Made by a program: the position numbers and the translations under genes
Assembly (NCBI GenBank): GCA_035310145.1
Contig: DATGEL010000049.1
Location: forward strand, 25,321 to 89,320
Reading direction: 5' to 3'
Source of the DNA: Dehalococcoidia bacterium
Lineage (GTDB): Bacteria; Chloroflexota; Dehalococcoidia; CAUJGQ01
Length of the DNA stretch: 64,000 nucleotides
Notes under the pieces: model-generated
Database searches by the model: none
Told to the model about the DNA's origin: nothing
Seen by the model: only the letters and a program-made list of their open reading frames with translations
Shown: positions 60,871 through 64,000 of the stretch, in pieces
Numbering within the stretch: position 1 is the stretch's first letter
Layout of the letters: every line of letters begins with the position of its first letter

Positions 60871-63861
60871 GGTTGGTCGCAACGACGTTCGCCGCGCTGT
60901 AGCCCGCCGGGGGCACGAAGAAGTCGCCCGCCGTGACCGCGCCACCCGGCGTCGTAATGCTGAGCGGGCCGGAGGTCGCGCCGGTGGGGACGGTGACCGT
61001 GAGCTGCGTCGCCGTCGCCGCCGTGACCGTGGCCGGCTTGCCGTTGAAGGTGACCTGGTCCTGGCTGGGCGTAGTGCTGAAGTTCGTGCCGGTGATCGTG
61101 AGCGTAGTGCCGGGAGCGCCCACCGTCGCCGAGGTGCCGCCGACCGTGGGGGGGACCGGCGGCGCTGCGTCGTAGCTGAACGACGCGTTCGCCTGACTGC
61201 TAACGCCATCGACCGTCACGACGACGGGCGCGGCGCCACCAGAGCCGCTCGTCGCCGGGGTGGCGGCGGTGCAGCTCGTGCCATCGCTCGCGCACTGCAC
61301 CCCGGTTGCCGCTACCCCGCCAATGCTGACCTGCGTGCCGCCGGTGACGGCGTTCAGGTTGCTGCCCGTAATCGTGATCGCCGTGCCGCCGGCCGCCGGC
61401 CCGGAGGTCGGCGAGACGCCGGACACGCTGGGCGGGTCGTAGGTGAAGAGGGTCTGGCTGCCGGTTTGGCTGCTCATCCCGCTCACCGCCACGACGACGT
61501 TCACCTGGCCGGTGCCAGGCGGGCTGGTGACCGTACAGTTGGTGGCGGTGCAGGAGACATTCGTTGCGGCGGCGCTGCCAAAGGCGACGGTGGCGCCGCT
61601 CGCGCTGAAGTTGGTGCCGCTGATCGTGACCGCGGTCCCACCGCCGACCCCGCCGTGGGTGGTCGAGAGCGCGCCCACCGTCGGCGGGTCGTAACTGAAC
61701 AGCGTCTGGCTGCCGGTCGCGCTCGATGCACCGCCGACAGTGACGACGACGTTGACCTGGCCCGACCCCGGCGGACTGGTCACGGCGCACTGCGTAAGCG
61801 TGCAACTCTGCACGGTCGCCGCCGTGCCGCCGAAGCTGACCGTGGTGCCGCTGGCGCTGAAGTTGGTGCCCTGAATGGTGATGGGGTCGCCGCCGGCGGC
61901 GCTGCCGTGACCGGGGCTGAGGCTGGTGACCGTCGGCCCGCTGCCACTGCTGCTGCCGCTGAGGTTGATCTGGCTGAGCACGGTGATACCGGATTGCTCC
62001 CCCACCGTCAGCACCGACCACATGCCCCCGGGAATCGTGCCCTGGAACCAATCGGCGGGGGTGAAGAAGAAGCAGCCGTAGCCGTTGCCGTCGCCCTCAT
62101 CGTTGCTCGCGGCATTGAAATAGGTGTCGCCCCACTGATCGACCGGCGTCAGCACACCGGTAGGGCCAAGAAACTCGATGTCGATCACCTCGCCATCGAT
62201 GCTGGGACCGTCGTAGTGGTTCCAGCAGAAGAGGAGCCGGTCGGTCGGACTGCCGCTGGTCTGCGGCACGAGCGTTTGACTGCTCTGGACAAAGCTCGCG
62301 GTGGGCTGCGGCGCGGCCTGGTCGTAGGCGAGCGCCGACGGCCGAGGGGTGGACGGCGTGCGGCCCCTCCCCCTGGGGTTAGGGCGCGGTCCTTTGCCGG
62401 CGTGCACCTCAGTCGTGGGTACCGAAGGCGCCCGCGTGGCGGTAGCCGCCCCTGCGGTGGTGCCGCTCCCCTGCGGAGCCATCATCGCGTTCGAGTGCAT
62501 GCCGCCGGAGAGGATGTAGGGCAGGTCCGCACTCGGGGTGGTGGGATCAGCCGCCCCCGACTGCTTCAGGTAGAGGGCGAAGTCATAGGTGGCGGCGCTA
62601 TCCGCGTCAGTCTGCCAGAAGACCGTCTGATTGGTGGCGTTGTAGCCATAGTCCTGCAGCACCGCGGGGGCGGCGAAGCCAGGCGCGGTGAAGGTGGTGC
62701 GGGCCTGGGGCTGGAGGCAATTGGTCACTTGCTCGGCGACCGTGGCGTAGGTCGCGACGGGCTCCGGTGAGGCCGGGCTGCCGATCACGGATGCTGAGCA
62801 GACGTAGTAGGTGTACTGGTCTCGGCCTGAAGGGTCGATGTCGCTCGTCTGGCCGCCGACGGTGACGCGCACGTCCACCTCATGGATGGCGATCCCGGAA
62901 CTGTCGGCTGGCGCCTGCACCGTGCACTGCGTAGTCGTGCACGGCTGAACGAGCGTCGCCGCCACCGATCCGAACGCCACGCTCGTGTCGCCTTCACCGG
63001 GTGCGAACCCTGTGCCGGTGATCACCACGGTGTTCTGACCCCCCGAGAGGCCGCCCGGTGGATCCACACGCGTCACCGTCGGTTTAGCCGCATAGATGTA
63101 CACCGGCGGCGAGGGGTCCGCGCTCCGAACGCCGTTTGCGCCGCCCACTGTCGCCGTCACCGGGACTGCGCCTGTGCCTGGAGGCGTCGTCGCAGTGCAG
63201 AGATCCAGGTTGCCGTCCACCGGGTCTGGTTGGCACTGCGCACCCGTCGCCGGGTTGGCACCGAACAGGAAGCTGGTGTCTCCAGCGACACTCGGAAAGC
63301 CTTGACCGTGGATGGTCACCGCTTGGTTACCAGCTTCGGGACCAGAGTTCGGGGTGACCGAGGCGACGGTAGGGAACCCGACGATGACCTGATAGCCCGT
63401 GTCCGTCTTGGCGTGCACGGTGATGGAAACCCCGTTGGCGCTGTCATAGAAGCCATCACCGACCGCCAGCGTGATCGTCCCGCCAACCCCCTTTTGAGGA
63501 AAGCCGGAATAGGGAACGATGCCTATGGTAATTCCAGGGATCTTTACCTCGTGTACAACCACTCCTTCTGAATCATCGGTTAGCCCGTGATCGTAACCGA
63601 AGCGACGACGTGCCTCGATCGTATAGTAGTGCAAGGTCTGATTTTCCGTTAAAGGCAGATCGATCCTGACCATCAGACTGTTCTGTGACGCAGAACTGTC
63701 GATATCCAATCGATCGAGGGTGAGCAATTGAGCAGGGTTGGCCCTTTGAACCGATAGTGCTTTGCCCTGCGGCAGGATATCTGCACCATCACTTGCCTTG
63801 TTATAGGCAGCCGGATCGACTGCTATACAGGAAATACCAGAGAGAGTGCTGGGGACGGGGG
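59192..63861 (-). pseudogene. Large secreted TIG-repeat protein, 5' end removed by IS
   Basis: The frame is open from the IS junction (63861) to a stop at 59192: about 1555 residues. The cut N-terminus reads PVPSTLSGISCIAVDPAAYN, then QNSLMVRIDLPLTENQTLHY and EARRRFGYDHGLTDDSEGV, resembling the end of a secreted M6/M11-type metallopeptidase domain. Six TIG/IPT domains follow (for example VTPNSGPEAGNQAVTIHGQG, VSPTSGPAAGGTAITITGSN), then five repeats of about 115 residues with CCSxxVS and PDGS motifs. A 75-residue Pro/Arg-rich insert lies near residue 470. With no signal peptide left, it is presumed non-functional. Confidence 0.85.
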
Positions 63862-64000
63862 TGAACCGCCCCGGGTTTCATAGAGACTCGGGTTATTGGG
63901 AAGCAGCCAGTGGAAGCGGCTGCTGCTCATCGTAGTACAGGGCCTCGAACTCCGCTGGCGGCGCCATGCCTAACTCTCCATGGAGCCGGCGGCGGTTGAA
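63862..64000 (-). mobile_element. IS3-family element, right end
   Basis: The element enters from the right edge. Its terminus is TGAACCGCCCCGGG at 63862 on the plus strand (TG...CA family ends), just outside the transposase stop. The inserted host frame begins at 63861. The other end, the target duplication and the length are beyond the window. Confidence 0.8.
63893..64000 (-). CDS. IS3-family transposase (OrfB), C-terminal fragment
   Basis: 35 residues and a TAA: FNRRRLHGELGMAPPAEFEA and LYYDEQQPLPLAASQ, the characteristic end of IS3-type rve transposases (YNxxRxHxxLGxxxPxxFE). The catalytic DDE residues lie beyond the window. It is in frame to base 64000. Confidence 0.88.
   Translation of the reverse strand, partial: FNRRRLHGELGMAPPAEFEALYYDEQQPLPLAASQ

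Noticed and set aside
1..64000. tRNA or rRNA genes
   Set aside because: No TPsiC-like GGTTCRA blocks with a matching acceptor stem and no conserved rRNA segments were seen.

Overview
The window is about 70% G+C by eye, densely coded and accessory-rich. It looks like a chromosomal piece of a high-GC bacterium, most probably a member of the Chloroflexota (Thermomicrobia or Dehalococcoidia type). The basis is a NurA/HerA pair in a bacterium, many GTG/TTG starts, several NarL-type and PAS/GAF sensors, split ChrB-like proteins, TIG-domain secreted proteins and G-rich intergenic repeats. No rRNA, tRNA, CRISPR array or replication origin was recognised. The taxonomic call is inference.

Layout. 1-5.8 kb: 3' part of selB, then nurA, a small acidic protein, a HAS-barrel-like protein and herA (DNA end processing). 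5.8-11 kb: a NarL-type two-component pair, two small stress-type proteins (DUF6582, BON) and a triple-PAS histidine kinase. 11-19 kb: VOC protein, secreted polysaccharide deacetylase, cation/proton antiporter, a tandem structured repeat leading into a zinc alcohol dehydrogenase, DUF1003 protein, an operator-controlled zinc-ribbon/PNPOx pair, and a PP2C phosphatase with a membrane segment and LysM-like tail. 19-24.5 kb: a fused double ABC exporter whose 3' end is repeated beyond a PIN/Phd toxin-antitoxin module, then a retropepsin-like pair. 24.6-27.4 kb: a split and duplicated ChrB-like cluster ending in a beta-propeller protein. 27.5-36.7 kb: GMC oxidoreductase, SDR, Asp-box propeller, a frameshifted FAD oxidase, a ferric-reductase-like membrane protein facing ApbE, and an AI-2E-type permease.

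37-44 kb: two paralogous S41 proteases, each next to a secreted protein of unknown function, a GNAT, and a doubly broken four-helix-bundle gene. 44-48.3 kb: a five-gene minus-strand operon of a NIT/HAMP-like membrane sensor, two roadblock-like proteins and two DUF4388-type proteins, without a GTPase gene in the window. 48.5-54.5 kb: a Crp/Fnr regulator with a candidate autoregulatory palindrome, amidohydrolase, RsmI, SDR, two small membrane proteins and a phosphotransferase. 54.5-58.7 kb: MaoC-like dehydratase, DHFR-family protein behind a decapitated sigma factor, and a response regulator with an ethylene-receptor-like histidine kinase. 59.2-64 kb: a very large secreted TIG/repeat protein whose 5' end has been cut off by an IS3-family element that runs off the right edge.

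Recurrent non-coding themes: a telomere-like heptamer (TAGGGAA/CAGGGAA) sits on stop or start codons at five loci; an ATGGAGAGGGG inverted repeat occurs twice; and a tandem element upstream of the alcohol dehydrogenase has a stem that covaries between its copies. Four genes are visibly broken (FAD oxidase, four-helix-bundle protein, sigma factor, TIG protein) and one short kinase remnant is suspected.
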